Source: Qipengyuania sphaerica
Lineage (GTDB): Bacteria > Pseudomonadota > Alphaproteobacteria > Sphingomonadales > Sphingomonadaceae
Direction of reading: 5' to 3'
DNA length: 64,000 bases
Assembly (NCBI RefSeq): GCF_019711595.1
Contig: NZ_JAIGNR010000001.1
Location: 1-64,000, forward strand
Shown here: positions 18,188 through 26,068 of the stretch, piece by piece
Numbering within the stretch: position 1 is the stretch's first letter
Layout: every line of letters starts with the position of its first letter
Notes under the pieces: generated by a model
Told to the model about the DNA's origin: nothing
Seen by the model: the letters and a program-made list of their open reading frames with translations, nothing else
Databases searched by the model: none
Program-made: the position numbers and the translations under genes

Positions 18188-19141
18188 ATGTCACGCAACT
18201 ATTTCTCGCGAAAACGAATTCTGGTCACGGGCGGCGCCGGCTTCATAGGCTCGCACCTGATTGACCGGCTTCTCGAGGATGGACACGAAATCCTGTGCGT
18301 CGATAATCTCTTCACGGGATCGAAGGAGAACATTTCTCATCATTTCGGGAACTCGCGTTTCGAGTTCATGAGGCACGACATATGCTTTCCTCTATTTGTC
18401 GAAGTGGACGCGATTTACAATCTCGCATGTCCGGCATCGCCTATCCATTATCAATACGATCCCGTTCAGACTGTGAAAGCGTCGGTGATCGGGTCAATCA
18501 ACATGCTGGGCCTCGCAAAGCGCCTGCGGTGCCCGATCCTGCAAGCATCGACGAGCGAGGTATACGGCGATCCCGAACAGCATCCGCAACAGGAATCGTA
18601 CTGGGGTAATGTCAATCCGATCGGCCTTCGTTCCTGTTACGATGAAGGGAAGCGTTGCGCTGAAACCCTGTTCTTCGATTATCACAGACAGCACGGTGTC
18701 GACATCAAGGTCGCACGCATATTCAACACTTACGGACCGAGGATGCACCCCTCCGATGGCCGCGTGATCTCGAACTTCGCGATGCAGGCCCTACGCGGAG
18801 AGGATATCACTGTTTATGGCAGCGGAGAGCAGACGCGCAGTTTTGGATATGTCTCCGATCTCGTCGAAGGGCTGGTGCGTTTGATGGACTACGATTCCGC
18901 TTTCCAAGGGCCGATCAACCTCGGCAACCCGACGGAATTTACCATCCGGGAACTGGCCGAGATCATTATCGAAATGACCTATTCGAACTCAAAAATCGTA
19001 GAGAAGCCGCTTCCATCGGACGATCCTACTCAGCGTCGCCCGGACATCAGCCTGGCCCGTGAAAAACTGAATTGGCAACCTCAGATTTCACTGCGGGATG
19101 GACTCGCGAAGACATTGCCTTCCTTCGAACAACTTCTCTAG
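18188..19141 (+). CDS. UDP-glucuronate decarboxylase (UXS) type NAD-dependent SDR
   Basis: This 317-residue extended SDR has the NAD-binding motif [10 protein letters not shown] (about 15) and [12 protein letters not shown], the segment [25 protein letters not shown], and the catalytic Y-x3-K in [10 protein letters not shown]. These features, with [10 protein letters not shown] and [12 protein letters not shown], match UDP-xylose synthases, which convert UDP-glucuronate to UDP-xylose. The gene supplies a pentose donor for the EPS. ATG 18188 is the last base group of an A9 tract (18180-18188); AGGA at 18174-18177 sits ten bases upstream, so slippage in the tract would change that spacing. Confidence 0.92.
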   Translation: MSRNYFSRKRILVTGGAGFIGSHLIDRLLEDGHEILCVDNLFTGSKENISHHFGNSRFEFMRHDICFPLFVEVDAIYNLACPASPIHYQYDPVQTVKASVIGSINMLGLAKRLRCPILQASTSEVYGDPEQHPQQESYWGNVNPIGLRSCYDEGKRCAETLFFDYHRQHGVDIKVARIFNTYGPRMHPSDGRVISNFAMQALRGEDITVYGSGEQTRSFGYVSDLVEGLVRLMDYDSAFQGPINLGNPTEFTIRELAEIIIEMTYSNSKIVEKPLPSDDPTQRRPDISLAREKLNWQPQISLRDGLAKTLPSFEQLL

Positions 19142-19172
19142 GTGTTTGATCGCCGGGTAAGTTCAAGCGCCC

Positions 19173-20009
19173 CTAGGTGGCTGGGGACTCCTCCTTGGGA
19201 GGGGGTTCGTAACCCGCCTGGTATTGGATCTGTGCAGAACTCTTCGCAGTTTCGAGCCTCGTCTCGAGCAGCTCCGCCAATTCCTCTCGCTTGATCCTGT
19301 CAGCTATTTGTGAGGGCATTGCCTGAGCATCGCGCTCGGCCGCTTGCTCGCCCATCACTACAGCGATTGTGATGACTCGCGGACCCGGCAGAATGAAAGG
19401 TTCACCCTCCGGCAGAGCAGCAATTTGACGAAGTCTATCAGCGCCGAGCATGGCGGTATCCAACTGGCTGCGCGAACGTTTGAAAACGACCCCCATGTCT
19501 GTGAGCGATTTTGCAACTTCATCCATGGAGTGATCATCCTTGAGCGCGCTAAGGGCTTGAGGGTCGGCAAGAACAGGGAAGGTAATCTGATCAACCTCGA
19601 GCAGCTTGCGTTGTTCGAAAGCTTCGGGATGGGATCGTGCATAATCACTAAGTTCGGCATCGGTCGGTGTAGCGACTGCGCGCTGCAATTTGTCCCGCAA
19701 CTGGTCGATCAGCATATTGTCGATCAACTCTCTCTGACGGATGAAGAACTCGGGCGTCTGATCGAGCCCTTCCTCGCGAGCGGCACGCGCCAAGAGCCGC
19801 CTATCAATGACCCGTTGCAACGCTATATTCCGCGCTAATTCTGGGTCGAAACTTTGCGGCAGGCGCATCGATGCCAGCTCGCCATTGATTTCCTGAATGG
19901 TGATCTCATCACCGTCGACAATCGCGGCAACTTGCCCGGTAGGCGTTTGTTCGCATGCCATGAGTAGCAGGCTGGCACAGATTAGGGTCGAATGGACGAT
20001 GCGACGCAT
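19173..20009 (-). CDS. epsD: EpsD-family peptidyl-prolyl cis-trans isomerase, lipoprotein
   Basis: This 278-residue protein has a lipoprotein signal (lipobox LLMAC, Cys about 19), then a SurA/PpiD-like N-domain and a parvulin-like region. The layout resembles the EpsD family found in exosortase/EPS loci, where it is proposed to aid folding of exported proteins. It lies 14 bases after the EpsI gene in the same direction and forms the third gene of the exosortase operon. Classic parvulin active-site residues are not obvious, so enzymatic activity is uncertain. It ends with an acidic/proline tail. Confidence 0.82.
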   Translation of the reverse strand: MRRIVHSTLICASLLLMACEQTPTGQVAAIVDGDEITIQEINGELASMRLPQSFDPELARNIALQRVIDRRLLARAAREEGLDQTPEFFIRQRELIDNMLIDQLRDKLQRAVATPTDAELSDYARSHPEAFEQRKLLEVDQITFPVLADPQALSALKDDHSMDEVAKSLTDMGVVFKRSRSQLDTAMLGADRLRQIAALPEGEPFILPGPRVITIAVVMGEQAAERDAQAMPSQIADRIKREELAELLETRLETAKSSAQIQYQAGYEPPPKEESPAT

Positions 20010-20023
20010 TTGGAATTCTCCTA

Positions 20024-20725
20024 CTACTCGCCAGTCAGAAGCCTACGCATGGACATAGGTGAGGCGGCGTGAAACGATTGAACGAACTGGCGCATGTGGT
20101 TCAGGGCAGTTTCGGGCCTTGGAGACAGAGACGATACTCTCAGCATCAGGCCGTCAGGAATATAGCCTCTAAGGTTTTCCGCGATTACCGTTTCACGCTG
20201 ACTCGCCCAGCTCCGCGGAAAACTGTTCCCGACGCGAGTGAAATACATGACATGCTCGACCCGCCCAGGGCTTGAAGCCGTGAACATCGAAGCGGGTATC
20301 GATTTTGCGCCCAACCGTAACTGGGTGGCCGCCGTTTCCGTCAGTTCGAACCCGCCGACCGGGTAACAGACTTCCGGGCGATGGACTTGCAGCATGCCGT
20401 CCTGACGATTGTTGTAAGCCATGAGCAACATGACCTCCTCACCGCCAGCCTCACGGTAAACTTGGGTGATCAGATTGTCATATAGCCGGTCGCTTAATTC
20501 GTCGGGAGGCGGGAGTACAACGTCGCCACTTCCCGTGCTCGACCACTCCCCACATCGGTCTGGCACCCAAGCCCGAAAATCTTGCTTCTCTATCACCGGG
20601 TTCGCAACCACTGGACGCCGGGCTTCGGCCAAAACCGCAGCTGCGGTCAGCATTCCACCCAGTACTAGATGTCGACGCGTAATCCGCATTGGGGGCCGAT
20701 CGAAGCTATCGTCAGCGTGCTTCAT
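20024..20725 (-). CDS. epsI: EpsI-family exosortase-associated protein (DUF3485)
   Basis: This 233-residue exported protein has a Tat-like N-terminus (TRRHLVLGG with an RR pair), followed by the EpsI domain: W-x-G/S around residue 63, NLITQVYREAGGEEVMLLMAY, and HRPEVCYPVGGF (about 115), a characteristic H-x-P-E-x-C-Y pattern. In other species this domain is fused to the exosortase; here it is a separate gene overlapping the exosortase stop by four bases (ATGA). Its exact role is not known; it is probably periplasmic and works with the exosortase in PEP-CTERM protein and EPS maturation. Confidence 0.9.
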   Translation of the reverse strand: MKHADDSFDRPPMRITRRHLVLGGMLTAAAVLAEARRPVVANPVIEKQDFRAWVPDRCGEWSSTGSGDVVLPPPDELSDRLYDNLITQVYREAGGEEVMLLMAYNNRQDGMLQVHRPEVCYPVGGFELTETAATQLRLGAKSIPASMFTASSPGRVEHVMYFTRVGNSFPRSWASQRETVIAENLRGYIPDGLMLRVSSLSPRPETALNHMRQFVQSFHAASPMSMRRLLTGE

Positions 20726-21636
20726 GCCGATAGCCGTTCTTCCGTTGGCTGCGCTCTAAACCGCAGCCGCTTCGATTGAAGGAGGGCATCAAGCGCAAAC
20801 ATCGTACCTAACGCTACCGCAAACATAAGTAGCCCGGCAAAGTTGTGCATGAACCCTTGGCCAGTTGCTTCCCCAAAATGATAGGTGAGCAAGATCAAAA
20901 TGACGACCCGCACCCAATTCGCGAAGAGCGCAACGGGAAGCACGAGAAGCGCAAGGAAGGCTACATACCGCGGCTCTGCCTTGTGCCGAACATAGGCATA
21001 GAATAGAGAAATGGCCGACAGCGACAGGATAGTGTTCAAACCTGCGCAAGCCGCTGCCACAAGTAGCAAATACTGGCCTACGCTAATTGTCACGCCTTGG
21101 GCGCCGATCGGATAACCGACAAAAGATAGGGCACCAACGGCAGCTTGGGAAATCCAGAGCTTCAGCGGGAGTGTTATTGCAGCCACCACGCTTTCGGGCG
21201 GCGGAAAAATGAAAAGCAGATATATCAGCGGGAACCAGAGGCGCCGAATTCCTTCCCATCCGATCACGCTATAAAGAACTGCGATGAGCGCAGCATACAT
21301 CAGGTAGCCTTCAATCTCTACGATCTGGGTAACCCTGGCAATTGCATAAAGCGGCAGGATCAACGTCAGGATTGCGATGGGGTATGCGGCTCTTGGCGGA
21401 ACGAAGTGGCGCCTATGCTCCGAAAACGATTCATAAAGTAGCCATAGCCCTGTCGCGAGTATGATCGGGGCATGTGCGCCTGTTTCTCCGGTCCAACCTT
21501 CTCGGACGACGAAAGCCATGGTCGGGATGGTCAGGGCAAGAATGCCGATAGCCAAGACAGTTACGTCGACGGCATTTTTGGCGCCCATCATTTTCACCAG
21601 CCAGCTTCTGTCGCGAGATGCGTGCGCCAAATCCAT
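20722..21636 (-). CDS. Exosortase, probably exosortase V (XrtV)
   Basis: This 304-residue polytopic protein has about eight membrane helices and the exosortase catalytic triad: Cys197 in AACAGLNTI, Arg243 in NWVRVV, and His264 in FMHNFAG. Exosortases are transpeptidase-like enzymes that cut at the PEP motif of PEP-CTERM proteins. The type (V) is inferred from the organism group, the free-standing EpsI, and the PEPxxW substrate tails. AAAGGGG before ATG 21636 supports the start. It heads the operon exosortase, epsI, epsD and diverges from the SleB gene. Confidence 0.9.
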   Translation of the reverse strand: MDLAHASRDRSWLVKMMGAKNAVDVTVLAIGILALTIPTMAFVVREGWTGETGAHAPIILATGLWLLYESFSEHRRHFVPPRAAYPIAILTLILPLYAIARVTQIVEIEGYLMYAALIAVLYSVIGWEGIRRLWFPLIYLLFIFPPPESVVAAITLPLKLWISQAAVGALSFVGYPIGAQGVTISVGQYLLLVAAACAGLNTILSLSAISLFYAYVRHKAEPRYVAFLALLVLPVALFANWVRVVILILLTYHFGEATGQGFMHNFAGLLMFAVALGTMFALDALLQSKRLRFRAQPTEERLSA

Positions 21637-21792
21637 TGCCCCTTTCCCTTGGTCATTTCCTCGTTGGATTGGCGATCGGAATAGTTCAGTGCAACACTAG
21701 CAACTGCGCGATTTTAAACAAGTTGCTTCGCGAAAACCCGCCGCTCTGGTAAGCGTCTTGAATGATATCGTTCGCGCCCGAAAAACTGTAAG

Positions 21793-22773
21793 ATGGGGGC
21801 GCTGCAATCAATGCTCCACCGGTATCCGGTTACTCTGGCGATCGCCACACTCCTGGCCGGGATAATCGGTATTCTCACTCTGGCTAAGGACACTCCAACC
21901 ACTCTGCGGGGAATGGCGAGGAATATCGCCCCCCAACTTGAGGAGCAGAGGAGCGCAATGCCCGATCTGGCCGAAAACGGGGTTTTGGGCCTGACAGCCG
22001 AGGACGCCTTGGCGGTAAACAAGACAATCCCGATCTCTGATCAACCAATAGAAGCTGCCAATGCTTTGGTCCTTTCTGCGTATGTCAAAGATCCTCAAGC
22101 GATCTCGCGCGCCCAAAAATGCCTAGCTGATGCCATTTACTACGAAGCGGGATTTCAAGCCGTGCATGAACAGCGAGCTGTAGCTCAAGTTGTTTTAAAT
22201 CGTGTGCGCCATCCGGCTTTTCCTTCATCGGTTTGTGAAGTCATTTACGAAGGGTCATACCGCAAGACGGGGTGCCAATTCACCTTTACCTGCGATGGGA
22301 GTCTACGCCGTCGACCTCAAGAATCTGCATGGCTACGATCCGAGACGGTGGCGAATAATGCTTTAGCAGGAGTGGTCGAGGAGTCTGTTGGCATGGCAAC
22401 GCATTACCACGCGGACTATGTTGTGCCTCGCTGGGCGTTCGAGCTTACAAAAATCCGTCAGGTCGGCAGGCATATTTTTTATCGTTGGAATGGAGCTTGG
22501 GGGCGAAGAGCGGCTTTCAAGTATTCGCCAACTAACGATCCATCTGTGGAGGAAATTCTGGGGTTGACGGGCGAAGTTCCGTCGGCGGAAAACGATGATA
22601 CATTCGCCAATCACTCCCCGCTCAGCGGCAGTGGTCTGATCGTCGACTCCAGCCCGCGGACAACTCCTGATACGCAAAAAGGTTTGGCGAGCGATGCTCA
22701 AAAAGGAGTGCCGATCGCTGACACGTCGGCCGGCACTTTGCGTGTGGATCAAGATGGGGCGCTGATAGATTAG
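21793..22773 (+). CDS. Cell wall hydrolase, SleB family
   Basis: This 326-residue protein has an N-terminal membrane anchor or signal (TLAIATLLAGIIGILTLA, about 14-31) and a central SleB domain: CLADAIYYEAGFQAVHEQRAVAQVVLNRV is the characteristic stretch (about 110-138) with glutamate in YYEA, followed by HPAFPSSVCEVIYEG and QFTFTCDG. SleB enzymes are lytic transglycosylases acting on peptidoglycan. The C-terminal 100 residues are acidic, low complexity and not conserved. It is divergent from the exosortase, so local wall remodelling for EPS or protein export is a plausible but inferred role. Confidence 0.88.
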   Translation: MGALQSMLHRYPVTLAIATLLAGIIGILTLAKDTPTTLRGMARNIAPQLEEQRSAMPDLAENGVLGLTAEDALAVNKTIPISDQPIEAANALVLSAYVKDPQAISRAQKCLADAIYYEAGFQAVHEQRAVAQVVLNRVRHPAFPSSVCEVIYEGSYRKTGCQFTFTCDGSLRRRPQESAWLRSETVANNALAGVVEESVGMATHYHADYVVPRWAFELTKIRQVGRHIFYRWNGAWGRRAAFKYSPTNDPSVEEILGLTGEVPSAENDDTFANHSPLSGSGLIVDSSPRTTPDTQKGLASDAQKGVPIADTSAGTLRVDQDGALID

Positions 22774-22952
22774 GGTGGCGTTCGTTCAGAAATAGCCTGA
22801 CATCCTTGTCCAGGCTATCGCTCGTCATCAGATGGTCCCACCGGGTGGATGGAAAGAACGCACTTCATTTTGTCAGCATCTCGATCAATTTTCCGTAGTA
22901 ATCGAGAGCGAATCGTATATGCTCATTTTGTGGCTATCCGGTCACTCGCGGA

Positions 22953-22990
22953 AGCTGATTAGCCCCATTGGTTCTAGTTTCAGCTTTTTT
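22953..22990 (+). terminator. First of two tandem terminators
   Basis: AGCTGA-TTAG (22953-22962) pairs with CTAG-TTTCAGCT (22974-22985) with a small internal loop, and is followed by a T6 tract up to 22990. Confidence 0.55.
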
Positions 22991-22996
22991 ACTAAG

Positions 22997-23023
22997 CCCT
23001 ACTCGAGAGAGTAGGGTTTTTTT
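22997..23023 (+). terminator. Strong intrinsic terminator
   Basis: A perfect eight-base stem CCCTACTC/GAGTAGGG closes a GAGA tetraloop and is followed by seven T. It lies only seven bases after the previous terminator. Confidence 0.85.
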
Positions 23024-23093
23024 GATGGGTCGACTCTATCGATTGAGTGCCGGCAATCAGAAGACTAAATTTAAGACCTTCATGACTAGCACG

Positions 23094-23123
23094 AAAAACC
23101 CCGCGCCATCTGATGGCGCGGGG
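23094..23123 (-). terminator. Intrinsic terminator of second PEP-CTERM gene
   Basis: CCCCGCGCCA pairs perfectly with TGGCGCGGGG around a five-base loop, and on the minus strand it is followed by T5 (AAAAA at 23094-23098 on the plus strand). It lies about 30 bases after the stop of the minus-strand PEP-CTERM gene. Confidence 0.88.
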
Positions 23124-23154
23124 TCGATCTCAACTGTTTTGCGATCCTGAAGGC

Positions 23155-23712
23155 TCAGGTCATGTTCACTCGAAGCAGCTCGGCTGGCCTTGTTGACCGA
23201 TTACGGCGCAGGGCCAAACCAACACCGAAGAAGCCAAGAAGCAGCATCATCCATGTCGCCGGTTCAGGTACGGCCGGGGTGATGGTGATTGTCCCGCCGA
23301 GGGCTCCCTGACCGCGGTTGTCACCGTAGATATTCAGGCTGTACTGACCTGCATCGAGAGCAAAATTCGAAAGGCCCCAGGCTTCGATGGTTCCATCGTC
23401 GAACAACTCCGACAGCGAAGTGATCGTGCCGCTGCCGTCACTGAGAAATACCTCGGTGAAATCAATATCGATCGAACTGGTATCGACCGTGAAACTGTAA
23501 AGTCCCGCGAGATCGTTCGTCAGGGTAAGCCACTCGTAAAACGTCGGCTCTTCGAGATTGGAGTCGTCGAAGGAAATCGTCGTCGTACCGTTCGAGGTGT
23601 CTGGACCGTCAACATTCTCGAGACTGGTGTCGTCGATCGTTACAGTTGCGGCTGCCGGTACCGCAAGGGTGCATGCAGCTGCGGCCATGGCGATTGGTAG
23701 AATTTTCCTCAT
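23155..23712 (-). CDS. PEP-CTERM sorting domain protein (PEPxxW type)
   Basis: This 185-residue exported protein has a signal peptide (MRKILPIAMAAAACTLAVPA, cleavage near AAA-T) and a C-terminal sorting signal, with PEP at about 149-151 in VPEPATWMM, then a hydrophobic helix and RRNR. The tail continues about 16 residues beyond the arginines. The mature region is acidic and beta-rich, resembling pre-peptidase C-terminal domains (NIYGDNRGQGALGG), but I cannot assign it. It is a likely substrate of the exosortase encoded 1.5 kb away. A perfect CtrA-type box lies 87-102 bases upstream and a strong terminator follows. Confidence 0.9.
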   Translation of the reverse strand: MRKILPIAMAAAACTLAVPAAATVTIDDTSLENVDGPDTSNGTTTISFDDSNLEEPTFYEWLTLTNDLAGLYSFTVDTSSIDIDFTEVFLSDGSGTITSLSELFDDGTIEAWGLSNFALDAGQYSLNIYGDNRGQGALGGTITITPAVPEPATWMMLLLGFFGVGLALRRNRSTRPAELLRVNMT

Positions 23713-23798
23713 TTAGGTCTCCGTTCGCATTATTGCCGCTGGCCCCGAATTTCCCCGAATTCCGGGAAAAGAATCACTCCGCGACAGGATTCAAAGGG

Positions 23799-23814
23799 TT
23801 AACTACCGGTTAAC
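23799..23814. promoter_or_regulatory. Perfect CtrA-type box (TTAA-N7-TTAAC)
   Basis: The sequence GG-TTAA-CTACCGG-TTAAC matches the full CtrA consensus with no mismatch and reads as TTAA-N7-TTAAC on both strands. It lies 87-102 bases before the minus-strand PEP-CTERM start at 23712. Confidence 0.55.
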
Positions 23815-23949
23815 TCACAAGGAGTCCAATGCTTTCTCGGCTTTTTGTTTCCCAACATTCTGAAGGGTTGAGAGTTTTCACGATCGGACGAGCGTTGCTT
23901 CGGTTTATTCAAGGACGCACGGTGTGCGTATCCGCGTGTGCGCCGGGCA

Positions 23950-24891
23950 TCATTTACCTTGAAGGATCGGACCGAAGCAGCGGGTAATTCGTCGCTCCGC
24001 CATACCGTTCGGAGACAAGGCTATCAGGTTGTAGCCCCGCGCGGGGTTGGTCTTCAATAAATCCAAGCGGCCAATATTTTCTTGGATGATAACCTCGATC
24101 GACCCATCATCCGCGAGAAACGCAACTTGAAAGCCTCGTTCCAATGCGTCGATGGAAATGTGATCGCGTACATTGCCGTGATCTTCGAACAGGAAGATCA
24201 CATTCCCAAACTTTCCAGGTTCAATAGAAGCGAAAATTTCACGTTCCATTCCTTCGATGTCGAGCTTAACGAATATCAACTGGTCATCTGAGGTTCTGAA
24301 CTCGGCCTGTTGGTCGGTTAGCTCGCCGACTGAGATTGTTTCGATCAATTCGACTTTCGCATCTTGGGGTGACAATTCTGCTTTCATCGTCGCCGACGCG
24401 TGATCGCTCTCACTACTATAAAAGGTCACACTGTCACCCGACCGCAATCCGACAGCTTTATTGATCACCGAGAAGCTTTTCCCATTGGTTTCCCAGTTTC
24501 GTTTAAGTCGCGAAAAAGTTCTTTTGCCCGCTTCGATCGCTACTACACGGCGTGGATCATCAATTACCTGAGATGCTACCACGCTCCACAAGCCCAGGTT
24601 GGCGCCGCAGTCCAGAAACGAATCTCCACCTGTCATCATCCGGGAAAGGAAGTGATCAAGATCTGGCTCGTACTGCCTTTCCAGCAACAAATAATGCAAC
24701 CAATAGCGATCATTTCTCGGCACGCCAAAGGTCCCACCGCCCCCAAGATCGAATTTGAGCCAATCATCCTTGCTCATCAGCTTTGCAGCGAAAACGCAGG
24801 CGAGCCCAATCGCCCTTCCTCCTGACAGAGCCTGCGACAAGGCCGTCGCGGACCGGAGACCAGCAAGAATTGCACGGTTGCGCAGCCGCAT
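23950..24891 (-). CDS. FkbM-family SAM methyltransferase
   Basis: This protein of about 313 residues has a class I SAM-methyltransferase core of FkbM type: FLDCGANLGLWSVVAS (motif I), VVAIEAGKRTFSRLKRN, and FVKLDIEGMEREIFASI, the KxDIEGxE pattern of the family. Members O-methylate sugars, other small molecules and glycans. The frame is open upstream to 25017 but that would overlap the preceding gene; ATG 24891 is chosen, while TTG 24945, which overlaps the upstream stop as TTGA, is an alternative. It is the last gene of a minus-strand set GT2, GT4, FkbM and probably methylates the EPS. Confidence 0.85.
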   Translation of the reverse strand: MRLRNRAILAGLRSATALSQALSGGRAIGLACVFAAKLMSKDDWLKFDLGGGGTFGVPRNDRYWLHYLLLERQYEPDLDHFLSRMMTGGDSFLDCGANLGLWSVVASQVIDDPRRVVAIEAGKRTFSRLKRNWETNGKSFSVINKAVGLRSGDSVTFYSSESDHASATMKAELSPQDAKVELIETISVGELTDQQAEFRTSDDQLIFVKLDIEGMEREIFASIEPGKFGNVIFLFEDHGNVRDHISIDALERGFQVAFLADDGSIEVIIQENIGRLDLLKTNPARGYNLIALSPNGMAERRITRCFGPILQGK

Positions 24892-24941
24892 GAGCGCAGA
24901 CGGCTCCCGAACCGTAATTGGTTGGACAAGCAACGATTGGC

Positions 24942-26054
24942 TCAAGATACGAGGCTTCGATGTCGTGCGTGCACCTCGGCGAGGAACTCGCGATACTTCT
25001 TGGCGATGTTCTCCCATGCAAACCGCGTTACGGCATTGTCGGCGCGGCGGATGGCATTTTCTTTACCGCGCTCGAGCGCTGCCTTGAGTGCCTTGATCAA
25101 GAGCTCCTCATCGCCTGCATCTGTGAGTCCAGGATAATCCCCCCCGTATATCCATTTCGTCACCGGATAATCGTGGGCGACGACCGGAATACCTGTCGCA
25201 AGAGCCTCGACATAAACGTTGCCGAATGACTCGTGGAAAGTTGGATGAAGCATGACGTCGGCAACACGATAGAGGTCGGGCATCTGATCCAGAGGCAGTG
25301 TCATTCGACGAAAACGTCCAGGCATGATCTCCTCACCGAGAGCGTCGAATTTTTCCCTCAATGGGCCATCGCCGGCGACCACAAGTTGTGCGTCGGGGAT
25401 TTCTGCGACGGCCCGCATTCCTTCCAAAACGCGCTTACTATCGACTAGGGCGCTGACCATAAGGACGATCGGCCCCTTCTCCGAAAAATCGAACTGCGCG
25501 CGGTCGCCTTTGGCCGGATAGAATTTCTTCGGATCGAAGCCGTTGGGGACGAGGATCGAGGGCCACCTGTCCTTGTTGCGCTCGTAATAATCGGGGTTGG
25601 TGCAAATCAAGCCATCGCAGCGGAACTGCGAATATTCGAGATCATCGCAATAAGCGGGCCAATCGCCATTCTGAGTGACGAAAATATGAGCTGGCTTCCT
25701 ACGGAACGGTGGCCATCGCGTGAGCATCCAGTTTACAAACGGATAGCTGCAGGTGACCGTTACGTCAGCGTCATTGGGCCGATAACTTCTCAGATGGTTC
25801 AGTGCCCAAGTCGATTCCTCGTAGATGTACTCGGTTCGAAAGGGCGGAACTTTGGGGAAGCGCTCGAAGCTTTCGCGGGGTATTAGGGATGTCGACGAGA
25901 ACGCATATGCGCGGCCCGCCAATTCTGTCCCCGAGCCAAAAAGTGTCACTTCATCCAAGCCCAGATTGGCTATTTCATTCGCAACAGCCTCGAATGCCAC
26001 TTCGGCACCTCGGTGCACGCGATGAAGCCCCGGCAAAACAAAACTGATACGCAT
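24942..26054 (-). CDS. Glycosyltransferase family 4
   Basis: This 370-residue GT-B protein begins MRISFVLPGLHRVHRGAEVA and has a C-terminal GT4 domain with LVVAGDGPLREKF, HPTFHESFGNVYVEALATGIPVVA (E-x7-E donor site) and a final RFAWENIAKKYREF. Such enzymes transfer a sugar from a nucleotide donor to a lipid-linked chain. It follows the GT2 gene by 14 bases and precedes FkbM with little or no gap, so cotranscription is likely. Substrate unknown. Confidence 0.9.
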   Translation of the reverse strand: MRISFVLPGLHRVHRGAEVAFEAVANEIANLGLDEVTLFGSGTELAGRAYAFSSTSLIPRESFERFPKVPPFRTEYIYEESTWALNHLRSYRPNDADVTVTCSYPFVNWMLTRWPPFRRKPAHIFVTQNGDWPAYCDDLEYSQFRCDGLICTNPDYYERNKDRWPSILVPNGFDPKKFYPAKGDRAQFDFSEKGPIVLMVSALVDSKRVLEGMRAVAEIPDAQLVVAGDGPLREKFDALGEEIMPGRFRRMTLPLDQMPDLYRVADVMLHPTFHESFGNVYVEALATGIPVVAHDYPVTKWIYGGDYPGLTDAGDEELLIKALKAALERGKENAIRRADNAVTRFAWENIAKKYREFLAEVHARHRSLVS

Positions 26055-26068
26055 TCAATCTGACCCAT

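Larger units (their letters stand above)
22870..23023 (+). ncRNA. Candidate small RNA or structured 3' UTR with tandem terminators
   Basis: The stretch holds no open frame of note but is structured. A 7-bp inverted repeat (TCTCGAT at 22879-22885, ATCGAGA at 22901-22907) precedes a hairpin ending in T6 (22953-22990), which is followed by a strong second terminator (22997-23023). The distance from the SleB stop (about 100 bases to the start of this segment) and the doubled terminators suggest either an independent small RNA or a processed 3' UTR. A weak -35-like TTGTCA at 22870 has no convincing -10. Confidence 0.3.
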
